From Bacillota bacterium (GTDB taxonomy: Bacteria > Bacillota > Clostridia > Acetivibrionales > JANLFN01): DNA of 64,000 bases. The translations under genes were made by a program, and so were the position numbers. The notes beneath the pieces are model-generated. The model saw only the letters and a program-made list of their open reading frames with translations, did no database searches and was not told where the DNA came from. Location of the stretch: NCBI GenBank assembly GCA_023397675.1, contig JAEWTV010000065.1:248001-312000 (forward strand). Direction: 5' to 3'. Positions 24,330 to 33,790 of the stretch are shown here, in pieces. Numbering within the stretch: position 1 is the stretch's first letter; each line of letters starts with the position of its first letter.

Positions 24330-25457
24330 TTATACCTCCAACATATCTGCCACCATCTGCGCTATTGCAAGGCTGCTGGTTAATCCGGGAGATTCTATTC
24401 CAACAAGATTAATAATGCCTTTGAGCCCGTTGTCAGTTTCGTCCTTTATAATAAAGTCTCTGAAGGTCTCACCCGGCCCCTGGAGTTTAGGCCGCATTCC
24501 AGCCATATCAGGAAGCAGATCAGTCCGGTCGATAAATTTAATATAATCCTTAACTGCATCATAAAAGGAATCAAGCTTTCCACTGTCTACATCATAGTCA
24601 ATTTCATTGACATATGTAGCATCAGGCCCAAGCCTTACCCTACCATCGAGAGATTTCGTTATATGTACACCCAGGCCCTTAAGATTCTTTAGTGGTGGTG
24701 GATATACAAGCCTTGTCACCATTTCAGATTTGCAGCCCTGGATGCTGAAATATTCACCTTTACAAGGGTAAATCTTATATCCGTTTTCTTCTATGTCTAT
24801 ACCTGTCATCGCCGCAACCTTATCAGCTGACAGTCCTGCACAGTTTATGATCCATCTGCACTCAAGGACATCTTCGCTGCCCTCAGGAGTCATATAAGTG
24901 ACCTGATACATTTCACCTGACTTTTTAATACCTGTAATTTTATGTCCATAGGCAATCATTACACCATTTGCTTCAGATAAGCTTTCCAGCTTTGCCATGT
25001 ATTTGTGGGAATCAATTATTCCTGTTGAAGGTGAAAATATCGCAGCAACTGCGCTAATATTCGGTTCAAGTTCATGTACCTGTTCTTCATTAAGGAATTC
25101 AAGATCTGTAACATTATTTTTAAGCCCCTGCTCCATGAAAGCTTTAATTACAGGTACTTCTTCCTCATTCCGGGCTATTATGAGCTTTCCAAGTCGTTTG
25201 TGCGGTATATCCCACTTTTGGCAGAATTCATAAAGCATTTTATTTCCTTTGACACATAGCTTTGTTTTATAACTATCGGCGGGATAGTATATACCCGAGT
25301 GAATTACCTCGCTATTACGGCTTGAGGTTTCCTGACCGAATTTTTTGTGCTGCTCCATTAGAATAATGGTGCTGTCACTGTATTTTCCTGATAATTTCTC
25401 ACAAACCGCAAGTCCTACAACCCCAGCCCCTATAATTAAAATATCTATTTGCTCCAT
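24330..25457 (-). CDS. FAD-dependent oxidoreductase, L-2-hydroxyglutarate oxidase (LhgO)-like
   Basis: A 375-residue DAO-family flavoprotein. The FAD motif ILIIGAGVVGLAV is at the N-terminus, then SSRNSEVIHSGIYYP, which marks the LhgO branch, and VRLGPDATYVNEIDYDVD with a C-terminal LVGIESPGLTSSLAIA. LhgO-type enzymes oxidise L-2-hydroxyglutarate; other members act on glycerol-3-phosphate-like or 2-hydroxy acids, so the substrate is not certain. A gutted second copy lies at 28621-28991. The gene follows the sugar-transferase gene by 18 bases, so it may be read from the glycan cluster, though a glycan role is not evident. Confidence 0.85.
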   Translation of the reverse strand: MEQIDILIIGAGVVGLAVCEKLSGKYSDSTIILMEQHKKFGQETSSRNSEVIHSGIYYPADSYKTKLCVKGNKMLYEFCQKWDIPHKRLGKLIIARNEEEVPVIKAFMEQGLKNNVTDLEFLNEEQVHELEPNISAVAAIFSPSTGIIDSHKYMAKLESLSEANGVMIAYGHKITGIKKSGEMYQVTYMTPEGSEDVLECRWIINCAGLSADKVAAMTGIDIEENGYKIYPCKGEYFSIQGCKSEMVTRLVYPPPLKNLKGLGVHITKSLDGRVRLGPDATYVNEIDYDVDSGKLDSFYDAVKDYIKFIDRTDLLPDMAGMRPKLQGPGETFRDFIIKDETDNGLKGIINLVGIESPGLTSSLAIAQMVADMLEV

Positions 25458-25475
25458 TTGATAATTCCTTCTATT

Positions 25476-26822
25476 CTATTTCTTAGTTTTTATAAATTTT
25501 TTGTTATAAATTACATTACCAGTCAATACAACCTTTATTGTTTGGAATATAATCTTTAAATCAAGTAATAAAGAATAATTCTTTATATAAATCAAATCAT
25601 ATCTTAGTTTGTCCCATGCTGAAGTGTCGTAGTTTCCAAGAACTTGGGCATATCCAGTTATTCCGGCTTTAACGAGATTCCTCTTACTATATATAGGTAT
25701 ATCTTTTTCAAACTGTTCCACAAAATATGGCCGTTCAGACCTTGGCCCTACAATACTCATGTTACCCACCAGAACATTAAAGAGCTGAGGCAGTTCATCA
25801 ATCCTGAATTTCCTCATGAACTTGCCCACTTTGGTTACTCTCGGGTCACCCCTTCCTGAAATCACAGGACCCGTTTCTTTTTCAGCATCCTGAAACATTG
25901 TCCTGAATTTAAACATACTGAAAATTTCATTATTATATGTTACTCTTTCCTGAGTGTAAATTACAGGACCGCGAGATGTGCATTTAACAAGAATTGAAGC
26001 TATCAGCATTAAAGGCGATAATACTATGATTCCTATAAGAGAAAAAATAATATCAAATATTCTTTTGAAAAATCTTTGTTCTACAGTAAGGCCAAGCCTG
26101 TCTATCATAAAAGCAGGAAGGTCTTCAAAATGCACCAGTCTGGTATTGACAAGGGATATTTCAAAAAGCTCCGGAACAACGTAAACGACTTTTCTGGCAT
26201 CAAGACACATATTACTTATACGCATTTTCTGTTCGTCTGTAAGGCCGGGGCATATGAGGACTTCATCGACATTTGATATCCTTTTAATGATTTTATCCAT
26301 TTGATTGGGTGAATAGACATATTTGACCGCTACATCTGCATTTGCAACAGTTGCACTTACTTTGTCGAGTATGTCATCCATGTTATCATTTATGCCTATA
26401 ACCATAAGGTTTTTGGTTATTGTGGTATATTTTTTTAAGAGAAATATGAATGCATACCACAAAAACAGAAGAATAAACTGTATTACAGGGGCAATAAGTA
26501 GAACACTCCGGGGAAATGAAAAGCCTTGCTGGAAGTATGTTATAGCTGTTGTTACTATTCCGAGAAGGAAAACAACAAAAATAATTGATATAAAAGAATC
26601 ATATAAGGATTTCCTATAAAACTTCAACATTCCATATATATCAAATAAGATAAGGGCTGAAAATGTAATAAATGGGGCTGCTTCAACATACGGAGAAAAA
26701 TTGAAACTTGGCAGCTGACCATTGAATTTTATGAGGTAGGCTAATAAATATGCAAGGTTAATAAATAGTAAATCAGTGAGAATAATAATAACTTTATAAA
26801 ACTTCTTTAATAGTTTAATCAT
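25476..26822 (-). CDS. Initiating sugar-phosphate transferase (polyprenyl glycosylphosphotransferase)
   Basis: A 448-residue membrane protein of the WcaJ/WbaP/WsaP type, which loads the first sugar-1-phosphate onto undecaprenyl phosphate. Four to five N-terminal helices (to about residue 130), a Rossmann-like middle domain, a further helix (FDIIFSLIGIIVLSPLMLIAS) and the catalytic bacterial-sugar-transferase domain are visible. The last contains KFRTMFQDAE, IDELPQLFNVLVGNMSIVGPRSERP and YAQVLGNYD. It probably primes the glycan assembled by this cluster. It follows a GT2 gene closely and lies near the distal end of the cluster. Confidence 0.93.
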   Translation of the reverse strand: MIKLLKKFYKVIIILTDLLFINLAYLLAYLIKFNGQLPSFNFSPYVEAAPFITFSALILFDIYGMLKFYRKSLYDSFISIIFVVFLLGIVTTAITYFQQGFSFPRSVLLIAPVIQFILLFLWYAFIFLLKKYTTITKNLMVIGINDNMDDILDKVSATVANADVAVKYVYSPNQMDKIIKRISNVDEVLICPGLTDEQKMRISNMCLDARKVVYVVPELFEISLVNTRLVHFEDLPAFMIDRLGLTVEQRFFKRIFDIIFSLIGIIVLSPLMLIASILVKCTSRGPVIYTQERVTYNNEIFSMFKFRTMFQDAEKETGPVISGRGDPRVTKVGKFMRKFRIDELPQLFNVLVGNMSIVGPRSERPYFVEQFEKDIPIYSKRNLVKAGITGYAQVLGNYDTSAWDKLRYDLIYIKNYSLLLDLKIIFQTIKVVLTGNVIYNKKFIKTKK

Positions 26823-26829
26823 ACATACC

Positions 26830-27633
26830 TCACGAATTAATACTTTTATATAAGCCCTTCCGAGAAAAACAGTATCTATGTTTTACAAAATAATATATTA
26901 AGCCTTTTATATGAATAAAAGTAAGTTTTGAAAAAAACTTAGCTTTTGTAATTCTTTGTTCATAATGTATTACGGATGCACTTTGAGTATATAAAACCTT
27001 CCATCCCTTAAGCCACATTCTTAAGCATAAATCTACATCTTCTGGTCCATAGAATATTTTGTCGTCCAGTATCCCAACCTCTTCGAGTGCTCGCCTCCTA
27101 AGCATCTGGCATGCTCCAATAACATAATCTACATAGAAGGAACTTTGAAATTTCATCTTTTCAACGTAATATTCATTTTTTAAAAATCTTTGAACCCACT
27201 TAAAATCTATCCGTCTAATAAACTTTGTAAATAGCAGAGGAAACTTTCTACAGCTATTCTGAACAGTACCATCCGGGAAAATTAACCTTGGTCCACATAT
27301 TCCAACATTATTGTTTTGCTCTATAGTCTCTAAAAGTTTATCAATAACATCTGTACATAATTGTGCATCAGTATCAAGCAATAAAATATATTCGCCTCTT
27401 GAAACACATATTCCCTGGTTCCTTGCAGGGGCAACCCCTCTATTATTAGCATTCTCAATTACAATTACTTTAGGGAACTTTTTAAAAACAATTTCGAGGG
27501 TGTTATCATTTGATCCATTATCTACCAAAATAACCTCAAAATCAATGCAACAAATATTATTATATATTGATTCAAGGCACTTTTCTATATGTTTCACCGA
27601 ATTCCATGTAAGTAATATGACGGATAGTTTCAT
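26830..27633 (-). CDS. Family 2 glycosyltransferase
   Basis: A 267-residue GT-A fold enzyme. The N-terminus SVILLTWNSVKHIEKCLESI, the acidic DNGSNDNT, the DxD motif in LLLDTDAQL, and the later GPEDVDLCLRMWLKG are typical of rhamnosyltransferase-like GT2 proteins. It should transfer a nucleotide-activated sugar, dTDP-rhamnose being one candidate, on the cytoplasmic face. Its ATG overlaps the stop of the preceding GT2 gene by four bases (ATGA), so translation is coupled. Confidence 0.9.
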   Translation of the reverse strand: MKLSVILLTWNSVKHIEKCLESIYNNICCIDFEVILVDNGSNDNTLEIVFKKFPKVIVIENANNRGVAPARNQGICVSRGEYILLLDTDAQLCTDVIDKLLETIEQNNNVGICGPRLIFPDGTVQNSCRKFPLLFTKFIRRIDFKWVQRFLKNEYYVEKMKFQSSFYVDYVIGACQMLRRRALEEVGILDDKIFYGPEDVDLCLRMWLKGWKVLYTQSASVIHYEQRITKAKFFSKLTFIHIKGLIYYFVKHRYCFSRKGLYKSINS

Positions 27634-28595
27634 ATTTTTTTCCCTTTAACCCTTGTTTTAAGCCATTGTTTCTCTAACATATTCCAAATGTAGTCATCAC
27701 TAACAATTTTAAGCTTCTGAATATCTTTCCTCTTATTCATTGTCTTCCTAAAATTTCGGAGGAAGTCTATCTTTGCTTTCAAATATAAAATTCCTCTGCC
27801 CTTTAGCATAAAGTAACCAAAAGCTATCATATCATAAGCCAAATGACGTAGAATAGTTTTACGAATAAGTCTTGAAGGCATATTTTTGAAATATCCGTAT
27901 TCATCATTCCTATGCCCGAAGAAAACATAAATTTTACTAAGCTTACCCAGAGAAGCATTGATTTTGTGATATACAACAGCATTTGAAGCAAATTTACATT
28001 TGTAGCCTGCCAGTTGTGCTCTGAAACTCAAATCAGAATCCTCATATGCAATATAGAAATCTTCATCCAGTAATCCGATTTTATCCAGCATTTCTTTTTT
28101 ATAGATAGCTGCACCTGCACATGCACCAAAAACATACTCATCTTCGCAATAACTGGAGGCTTCCTCCATATATCCCCTCTTAAAACCTGCGCCACATATG
28201 GAATAGCCGTCCCCAACTGCATCTACTAATGAATTATCATAATAAGACAACAGCTTTGAAGCACAAAAACCAAGCTGAGGATCAGAATTTATACAATTAT
28301 AAAGGTTTTCAAGCCATTTATGCTCAACTCTTGTATCATTATTAAGCAAAACTACATATTCACCTTTAGAAATTCTAATTCCTTCATTATTACCTTTACA
28401 AAATCCGTAATTCTGGTCAAGACAGAGCAGTATTACTGAAGGAAAATTCTCTTTAATAAAATCTTGTGAACCATCTGTTGAACAGTTATCAGCAACAATA
28501 ACCTCATAATCCTTATAAGTTTGATTTGTAACCGAGGTAAGACATTCGTCAAGATGATGTCTACCATTCCAATTCAAAATAATTACAGATATCAT
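27630..28595 (-). CDS. Family 2 glycosyltransferase, rhamnosyltransferase-like
   Basis: A 321-residue GT2 protein with SVIILNWNGRHHLDECLTSV at the start, ADNCSTDGSQDF, the DxD site in VVLLNNDTRVE and AYEDSDLSFRAQLAGYK. The C-terminal basic region after about residue 230 probably lies along the membrane. The sequence is closer in style to the gene at 43011 than to its immediate neighbour. It is the first gene after the decayed oxidoreductase and is translationally coupled to the next GT2. Confidence 0.9.
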   Translation of the reverse strand: MISVIILNWNGRHHLDECLTSVTNQTYKDYEVIVADNCSTDGSQDFIKENFPSVILLCLDQNYGFCKGNNEGIRISKGEYVVLLNNDTRVEHKWLENLYNCINSDPQLGFCASKLLSYYDNSLVDAVGDGYSICGAGFKRGYMEEASSYCEDEYVFGACAGAAIYKKEMLDKIGLLDEDFYIAYEDSDLSFRAQLAGYKCKFASNAVVYHKINASLGKLSKIYVFFGHRNDEYGYFKNMPSRLIRKTILRHLAYDMIAFGYFMLKGRGILYLKAKIDFLRNFRKTMNKRKDIQKLKIVSDDYIWNMLEKQWLKTRVKGKKI

Positions 28596-28620
28596 AATTT
28601 ATCCTTAATCTATTTATTAT

Positions 28621-28991
28621 TCAGTTTAAATTTATCATTTCTCTAACCACTTCAACAATGCTCAAACAGTTTTTAAGCCAGACGATTCAATTCCTGTCAG
28701 GTTAATTAATCCTTCTAGCCCTTTGTCTCCCTCATGATAAATTAAAAAGTCCCTAAAAGGCGGCCAAGCCTTGTAATTAGGGCTTATTCCAGCCATATCA
28801 GGTTCAAGGTCACCCTTGTTGACAAAAGGTATATAATCCTTAATTGCATCCTTTTTTCCTACATCTACATCACAATCAATCTCTTCTATATATGTAGTAT
28901 CAGGACCAAGCCTGATCCTTTGTGATAGCTCTGCACATACAGCAAATCCAACAACGATGGAACCGACTATACGGTTATCAATCTAATCCAT
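28621..28991 (-). pseudogene. Decayed copy of the LhgO-like FAD oxidoreductase
   Basis: Reading the minus strand from the ATG at 28991, the third codon is TAG, but the frame continues as ID-x-x-IVGSIVVGFAVCAELSQ, matching the N-terminus of the intact protein at 24330. It then jumps directly to RIRLGPDTTYIEEIDCDVD, GDLEPDMAGISP, FRDFLI and INLTGIESSGLK, which match that protein's C-terminal third. More than 200 central residues are missing. Near the end a frameshift separates SGLK from CLSIVEVVREMI. One stop codon, one large internal deletion and one frameshift leave no functional enzyme. Confidence 0.88.
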
Positions 28992-29010
28992 AAAAAATCC
29001 TCTATATTTA

Positions 29011-29346
29011 TTAATTCCCTATACCAATACAAACCGAACCAAAAATTATAAAAAAAACACCAATTACTTTTAGTTTTGTAATTCTTTCTCTCAACAAAAT
29101 ATATGATATAAGTAATGTCCATATATAGGTAACTGAAGAAAGTGGCATTACTATACTGTAAGGAAGATGCTTTAAGACTAAAATGTTAATTATTATACCT
29201 ATTATATATAAGAAAATTCCTAAATAAAAATAAGGCTGTAATACTATTCTAAAAATTGATTGTAAGTTCATAATACTCAACTTAAAGCAAAAACTTCCGA
29301 ATGCCCCGAGCAGTGTAAATAAAAAAATAATTGGTAAAAAGCTAAT
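29011..29346 (-). CDS. Small EamA/SMR-type transporter subunit, non-ATG start likely
   Basis: A four-helix membrane protein of about 111 residues if extended upstream. The conventional TTG at 29280 leaves only 89 residues and cuts off the first helix. In frame upstream lie LPIIFLFTLLGAFGSFCFK residues that complete a normal small-multidrug-resistance-type fold and bring the size level with its partner at 29342. No ATG, GTG or TTG exists before the in-frame stop. ATT (29346) or ATA (29349), next to GGGGGCGGAG, are the only candidates. As a pair with its neighbour it may flip a lipid-linked sugar, like ArnE/ArnF. Confidence 0.72.
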   Translation of the reverse strand: MSFLPIIFLFTLLGAFGSFCFKLSIMNLQSIFRIVLQPYFYLGIFLYIIGIIINILVLKHLPYSIVMPLSSVTYIWTLLISYILLRERITKLKVIGVFFIIFGSVCIGIGN

Positions 29347-29689
29347 TATCTCCGCCCCCTATCATAATTACTCCCGCTACTATTGCTATAATCCCAATAA
29401 ATTGAATATTATTTATATGCTCGTGTAGTATAAACAACCCAAATAAAATTGCAAATAAGTAACTCACACTTTGAAACGGGTGTAAAACTGATAAGTTGCC
29501 AAAACGGAAAGCCATTATCATTAATACTGCACCTATTCCGTAAAAAGCAAATCCTAGAATAAGAAATTTCAAACCATTAGTATAAGATAGTTTCCAAAAC
29601 AACACTCCAAGTGATGTAACTAAAGCAGATACCAACATAATGGAAATACCTTTTAGATTTTTTCTAATAGAAGCTATAAAATTTTTCAT
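29342..29689 (-). CDS. Small EamA/SMR-type transporter subunit
   Basis: A 115-residue protein with four membrane helices: SIMLVSALVTSLGVLFWKLS, FLILGFAFYGIGAVLMIMAF, SVSYLFAILFGLFIL and FIGIIAIVAGVIMIGGG. It has the drug/metabolite transporter half-size fold. Its ATG overlaps the methyltransferase stop by four bases, and its own stop overlaps the likely start of the second subunit. Two unequal half-transporters next to a dolichol-phosphate-mannose-synthase-like GT2 strongly recall ArnE/ArnF with ArnC, which move undecaprenyl-phosphate sugars across the membrane. The substrate is inferred. Confidence 0.82.
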   Translation of the reverse strand: MKNFIASIRKNLKGISIMLVSALVTSLGVLFWKLSYTNGLKFLILGFAFYGIGAVLMIMAFRFGNLSVLHPFQSVSYLFAILFGLFILHEHINNIQFIGIIAIVAGVIMIGGGDN

Positions 29690-30291
29690 TTTTTACTTCC
29701 ATTGTCACTATTAATAATAGTATCATTCATTTTCTCTGCTATTGCAACCTGGTTCAAACCAAATTGAAATCTTTTAACTTTAATATTTTTAAAACCACAA
29801 ACATCAAGTAAAGAAATTAATTCATCCTTTGAAAAATAATGCTTGTGATCCCTTATTTCTTCTCTTGAAATAATGTTCAATTTAAATGCCATAAATTCCA
29901 ATACCGGTTTTGCAAATCTGGTTGGTGTAGTCATAACAACTTTCCCATTCATTTTTAATATACGATGTACTTCTTTAAGAATAACATCAGGGTTATATAA
30001 ATGTTCAATAAGAGCCAACATTGTTACAATATTGATATTATTAATACTTTGAGGTATTCCTCGTTCAAGATCATCAACCTCTTCCAGATGAATATTTCCA
30101 TATTCACAATTATCAACTTTTTTATCAAACCCATAACCCATCTTTATAATTTTAGATTGTGAAGCCAAAAAAGCCCCATTAAATCCGCAACCTAAATCGC
30201 AAAGTACATCTCCATTTTTAACGTACCTTCTAACTTTTGAAAATCGTAAAAAAGCAATGAACCTATCAAGCATTGTCCATCTAATACTCAT
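29686..30291 (-). CDS. Class I SAM-dependent methyltransferase
   Basis: A 201-residue Rossmann-fold methyltransferase. Motif I is GDVLCDLGCGFNGAFLA, the acidic residue ending strand 2 is in GYGFDKK, and NINIVTMLALIEHLYNPDVILKEVHRILKMNGKVVMTTP carries the post-motif hallmarks. It could methylate a sugar in the glycan. It lies between a GT2 and the small-transporter pair, with a four-base overlap to the latter. Confidence 0.88.
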   Translation of the reverse strand: MSIRWTMLDRFIAFLRFSKVRRYVKNGDVLCDLGCGFNGAFLASQSKIIKMGYGFDKKVDNCEYGNIHLEEVDDLERGIPQSINNINIVTMLALIEHLYNPDVILKEVHRILKMNGKVVMTTPTRFAKPVLEFMAFKLNIISREEIRDHKHYFSKDELISLLDVCGFKNIKVKRFQFGLNQVAIAEKMNDTIINSDNGSKK

Positions 30292-30307
30292 ACCTACCCC
30301 CAGTTAA

Positions 30308-31252
30308 TTACTTAACCATTTTATAATTATCTTTATTAAATTCTTCTCTATACAACATTAATTCATAAAGTTCTTTGTGGTGTTTCACTATTGTATCCAA
30401 TATCAATCCGCAAGTTATAGATAAAGTTGACAGTACCATAAGGCCTACTGCCAAAATAGCCAACGGCAAATGCAAAATATATTTTGTTCTAATAAATTCA
30501 TCCACAACAGGAATTCCTGCTAAAAGGCTTGCAATGAATAATATTAAAGATATAATTCCAAAGAAATTTAAAGGCTTATAATCTTTAAATATCCAAAAAA
30601 TGGTTTTAATTATTCGCATTCCATCACGGATCGTGTTCAGTTTGGAAACACTACCGTTTGGTCTATCCCTATATATAATAGGAATCTCTTTAATAAGAAA
30701 TTTTTTGTCAAGAGCATGCAGTGTTAATTCTGTCTCAATTTCAAATCCTGAACTCAAGATTGGAATGTTTTTTACAAAGTTTTTGCCAAATGCTCTATAA
30801 CCGGTCATAATATCTTTAAGCGAAGTATGATATAGAATATTTATAAGATTTTTAACTAAGCCGTTTCCAAAGTTATGAAAAAGCCTTTTATTTTCTTTTA
30901 TATATGTTCCATTTGAAAGCCTGTCCCCAATAACCATATCGGCTTCGTCGGAAACAATTGGTTGAATTAATTGATGCACAAATTCTGCAGGATATGTATC
31001 ATCCCCATCGACCATAATATATACATCAGCATTAATGTCTCTGAACATTGAACGGACAACATTTCCCTTTCCCTGACGATATTCCCTTTTTACAACTGCC
31101 CCATTCATAGCTGCGATTTTTGATGTATCATCTTTGGAATTATTGTCATAAACATAAATGTCAGCTTCAGGTAACTCTTTCCTGAAATCATTAATTACTT
31201 TTGCTATAGTTAATTCTTCATTGTAACATGGTATTATAACTGCAGTTTTCAT
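30308..31252 (-). CDS. GT2 polyprenyl-phosphate sugar transferase with membrane anchor
   Basis: A 314-residue protein. The GT2 domain (VIIPCYNEELTIAKVIND, YDNNSKDDT, DxD in IMVDGDDTYPAE, QGKGNVV) is followed by two membrane helices at about 232-250 and 265-287. This is the layout of dolichyl-phosphate mannose synthase / ArnC / GtrB, which make polyprenyl-phosphate-linked sugars for use by outward-facing transferases. The neighbours fit: small half-transporters for flipping, and a GT-C type membrane protein at 31313 that could use the flipped donor. Confidence 0.9.
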   Translation of the reverse strand: MKTAVIIPCYNEELTIAKVINDFRKELPEADIYVYDNNSKDDTSKIAAMNGAVVKREYRQGKGNVVRSMFRDINADVYIMVDGDDTYPAEFVHQLIQPIVSDEADMVIGDRLSNGTYIKENKRLFHNFGNGLVKNLINILYHTSLKDIMTGYRAFGKNFVKNIPILSSGFEIETELTLHALDKKFLIKEIPIIYRDRPNGSVSKLNTIRDGMRIIKTIFWIFKDYKPLNFFGIISLILFIASLLAGIPVVDEFIRTKYILHLPLAILAVGLMVLSTLSITCGLILDTIVKHHKELYELMLYREEFNKDNYKMVK

Positions 31253-31312
31253 TATTTTGACCTTCCTTTAACGAAATATAAAACTTCTCATTATGTAATG
31301 CATAGTTTATGA

Positions 31313-33571
31313 TTATTGCTTTGGTACTTCAGATAAATAAGCATTGTCAAAATCAATATAGTATTTATCGGCTGAATTAATATAAACCATTGCATGGTCA
31401 GCCCCTACAGGAGGGTTTAGAGCAACTTCGTGCTTTTGCCATTTATCTGTGCTATCAACAATACTAATAGAACAATCAATATATTTATTTCCTTTAAACC
31501 AATTTACCTGCATTCTAGTTTTACTATTATTAATATTTTCTATCTTACTATAAAAAGAAAATTTATAAATAGTGCCTGCTTTCACACTTACAAATTGTGT
31601 TATTGACTTGTCGACAGAAGCCCGAACATAATAATCCTTATCTTCTGCATTAACACTTTTAACTACTTGATCATCAATGTTTGGTACACTCCATACTTTT
31701 GAAGCATTATTTAATATATTTTCAAATGAACCATCAGCAAGTAGGTTTACAGATGAGTCAACATTTACTGTATTATCAGGCTTACTTTTACTTACCTCCA
31801 GCAAACTAAGAGAATCCCCCACTGGTATAAACGGGTGCTTTATTTGTTTCAAGTTCTTTATATCATAACCAATTTTTTTAAATTCTGTATAAGCATCATT
31901 ATATTGTTCACTTCTTATAAGGGTGTATAATTTCTTATCTTTGTATTTATTTATTAACTTATTGAAGGTATCAATAGCTTCTGGTGTACTTTCATTGCTT
32001 ATCCACCATAAATTAAATTGTATCATTGGCAATTCCCTGTTTATAGCTGATGCATATCCTCCGTTTCTTAATCCAATTATCCATAAATCAACATTCTTTA
32101 TGTCATTTTTTAAATTTGTATTAACCCTATCTCTTCCTACCATTTTAGCATTATCTAAATATAATTGTGTATTTGAAAAAACAGAAGGCTTCCAAGACCA
32201 AGACATATTCCTTCCAAGAATAAAATAAATGCTAATAAAACACTGAGCTATTAAAGCAAAGATAAAAACAATACCTATGGTTTTAAAAATTCTACTATTT
32301 GAATTTATATATTGTAATGAAATAATAATTATTAAAATACCAGCCAAAATTTCCAAATACGAAGCATATCTTATATATCCAGTAGTATACTCCCACATCA
32401 AAATTGATATAAGAAATATTATAACCAGTGGAACAATTTTTTTAATATTATATTTTTTTGAAAGTTTATATGTACACAAAAACCATATTGCAATTAAAAA
32501 TCCTTGACCTAACCTTCCGGAGTAATGTGCAAGCTCAGCCGTTCTTCCAGGTTTAAATAGTATATATACCGGCCATATTAAATATTCAATGATACTCTTA
32601 GGCCCGAATGAATCTTGTGTGAAGTTTGCTGCAGCATAATAAGGAGATTTAAATATGCCATTATAAAAGGGGAAAACAGGATTTCCTGTTTTTATAAAAG
32701 AATATATAAAATATATAGTTGCAGGCAACAAGAAAGCTATTGAAGAAATACAATAGGCAGAAATTTTAATATGCCTCCAATTCTTGTAAATATAATACAA
32801 AATCAAAGGTCCAACAAAAATAATATTAGTTAGTTTTAAAGCAATAGCAATCCCTGATAAAAAAGCGATATAATAAGTTTTTTTATTGTTATACTCATAA
32901 TTGTCCTTAAAAACTATTATTCTAAACAGTTCTATAGTAAAAGGAATAGCAAATAAATCAGTATAATAAATTGTTAAATTTGCGAGAATAAATTCTGTAG
33001 ATATTATAAGTAAAGAGGTGATATTTAAAATATTTTTTTTAATAGAAATCCCTTTTCTATCAAAGTATATTATTAACAAATTTTTTATTTGAAAATACAG
33101 TAAAATAATTATTAAGGTATTAAGAATTGTCCCTGCCCTATAGCCAAAAATTGTGTAGAAAACATAAAACATTCTATCTGCTAGAGGGAAGAAAAAAGTA
33201 GAAATACCTCCAGGGAAAAAACTATTATCAAGGCTTGTGTTAAAGCTTGGATATTGTAAAAATATGTGGTAATTTATTGTATCATAAGCCGAATCAGGAA
33301 AAGGCAATGTCACTGCAGTCAAAAATAGTAAAAAAGCTATACATAAAATATCAACTTTATTAAGTTTTATACTTGTAAAAGTAAAATATCTTTTAAGTAA
33401 GAAGAAAGTAAGAGGTATTAATAACAAAACGATAATTATAAAAAAATTAATGCTTATCCCTAAATTGTCCTTTATAAAAGTCATTATATCGGCCAATAGA
33501 ACTGAAATAGTAAAAACAAGAAAAAGAAAAAATAATTTATTTGTTTCGATCTTCCCATTTTCTAAATTCAT
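31313..33571 (-). CDS. Multi-membrane-span glycosyltransferase-like protein with C-terminal carbohydrate-binding-type domain
   Basis: A 752-residue protein. About a dozen membrane helices fill residues 1-440. An early acidic loop (PDSAYDTINYHIFLQYPS) recalls GT-C enzymes, which use polyprenyl-phosphate sugars on the outer face. After a globular linker, residues about 600-750 form a beta-sandwich resembling CBM4/9-type carbohydrate-binding modules, with LLADGSFE at the start and RMQVNWFKGNKYI, SIVDSTDKWQKHEVALNPP and YYIDFDNAYL later. The domain order suggests an outward-facing transferase that holds its glycan. The closest upstream gene is ugd, 300 bases away. Confidence 0.78.
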   Translation of the reverse strand: MNLENGKIETNKLFFLFLVFTISVLLADIMTFIKDNLGISINFFIIIVLLLIPLTFFLLKRYFTFTSIKLNKVDILCIAFLLFLTAVTLPFPDSAYDTINYHIFLQYPSFNTSLDNSFFPGGISTFFFPLADRMFYVFYTIFGYRAGTILNTLIIILLYFQIKNLLIIYFDRKGISIKKNILNITSLLIISTEFILANLTIYYTDLFAIPFTIELFRIIVFKDNYEYNNKKTYYIAFLSGIAIALKLTNIIFVGPLILYYIYKNWRHIKISAYCISSIAFLLPATIYFIYSFIKTGNPVFPFYNGIFKSPYYAAANFTQDSFGPKSIIEYLIWPVYILFKPGRTAELAHYSGRLGQGFLIAIWFLCTYKLSKKYNIKKIVPLVIIFLISILMWEYTTGYIRYASYLEILAGILIIIISLQYINSNSRIFKTIGIVFIFALIAQCFISIYFILGRNMSWSWKPSVFSNTQLYLDNAKMVGRDRVNTNLKNDIKNVDLWIIGLRNGGYASAINRELPMIQFNLWWISNESTPEAIDTFNKLINKYKDKKLYTLIRSEQYNDAYTEFKKIGYDIKNLKQIKHPFIPVGDSLSLLEVSKSKPDNTVNVDSSVNLLADGSFENILNNASKVWSVPNIDDQVVKSVNAEDKDYYVRASVDKSITQFVSVKAGTIYKFSFYSKIENINNSKTRMQVNWFKGNKYIDCSISIVDSTDKWQKHEVALNPPVGADHAMVYINSADKYYIDFDNAYLSEVPKQ

Positions 33572-33790
33572 AAATTTTATTCTCCTTCCTTATGCTAGTT
33601 TATCAAAGTAGTCTATGTATTTCTATATCAATTTAATGGAATCATAAACTTCCTAATACAGGTATAAAAATTGATGATATTTGAACTCTATAAGATCCAA
33701 AAATTCAGAAAGCCGCCAGTCAAAGTATTAAGCCTTTAAATACACCATTTTATTTTAGCATAGAAGATGGTTTCATCATAGAAATAATAA

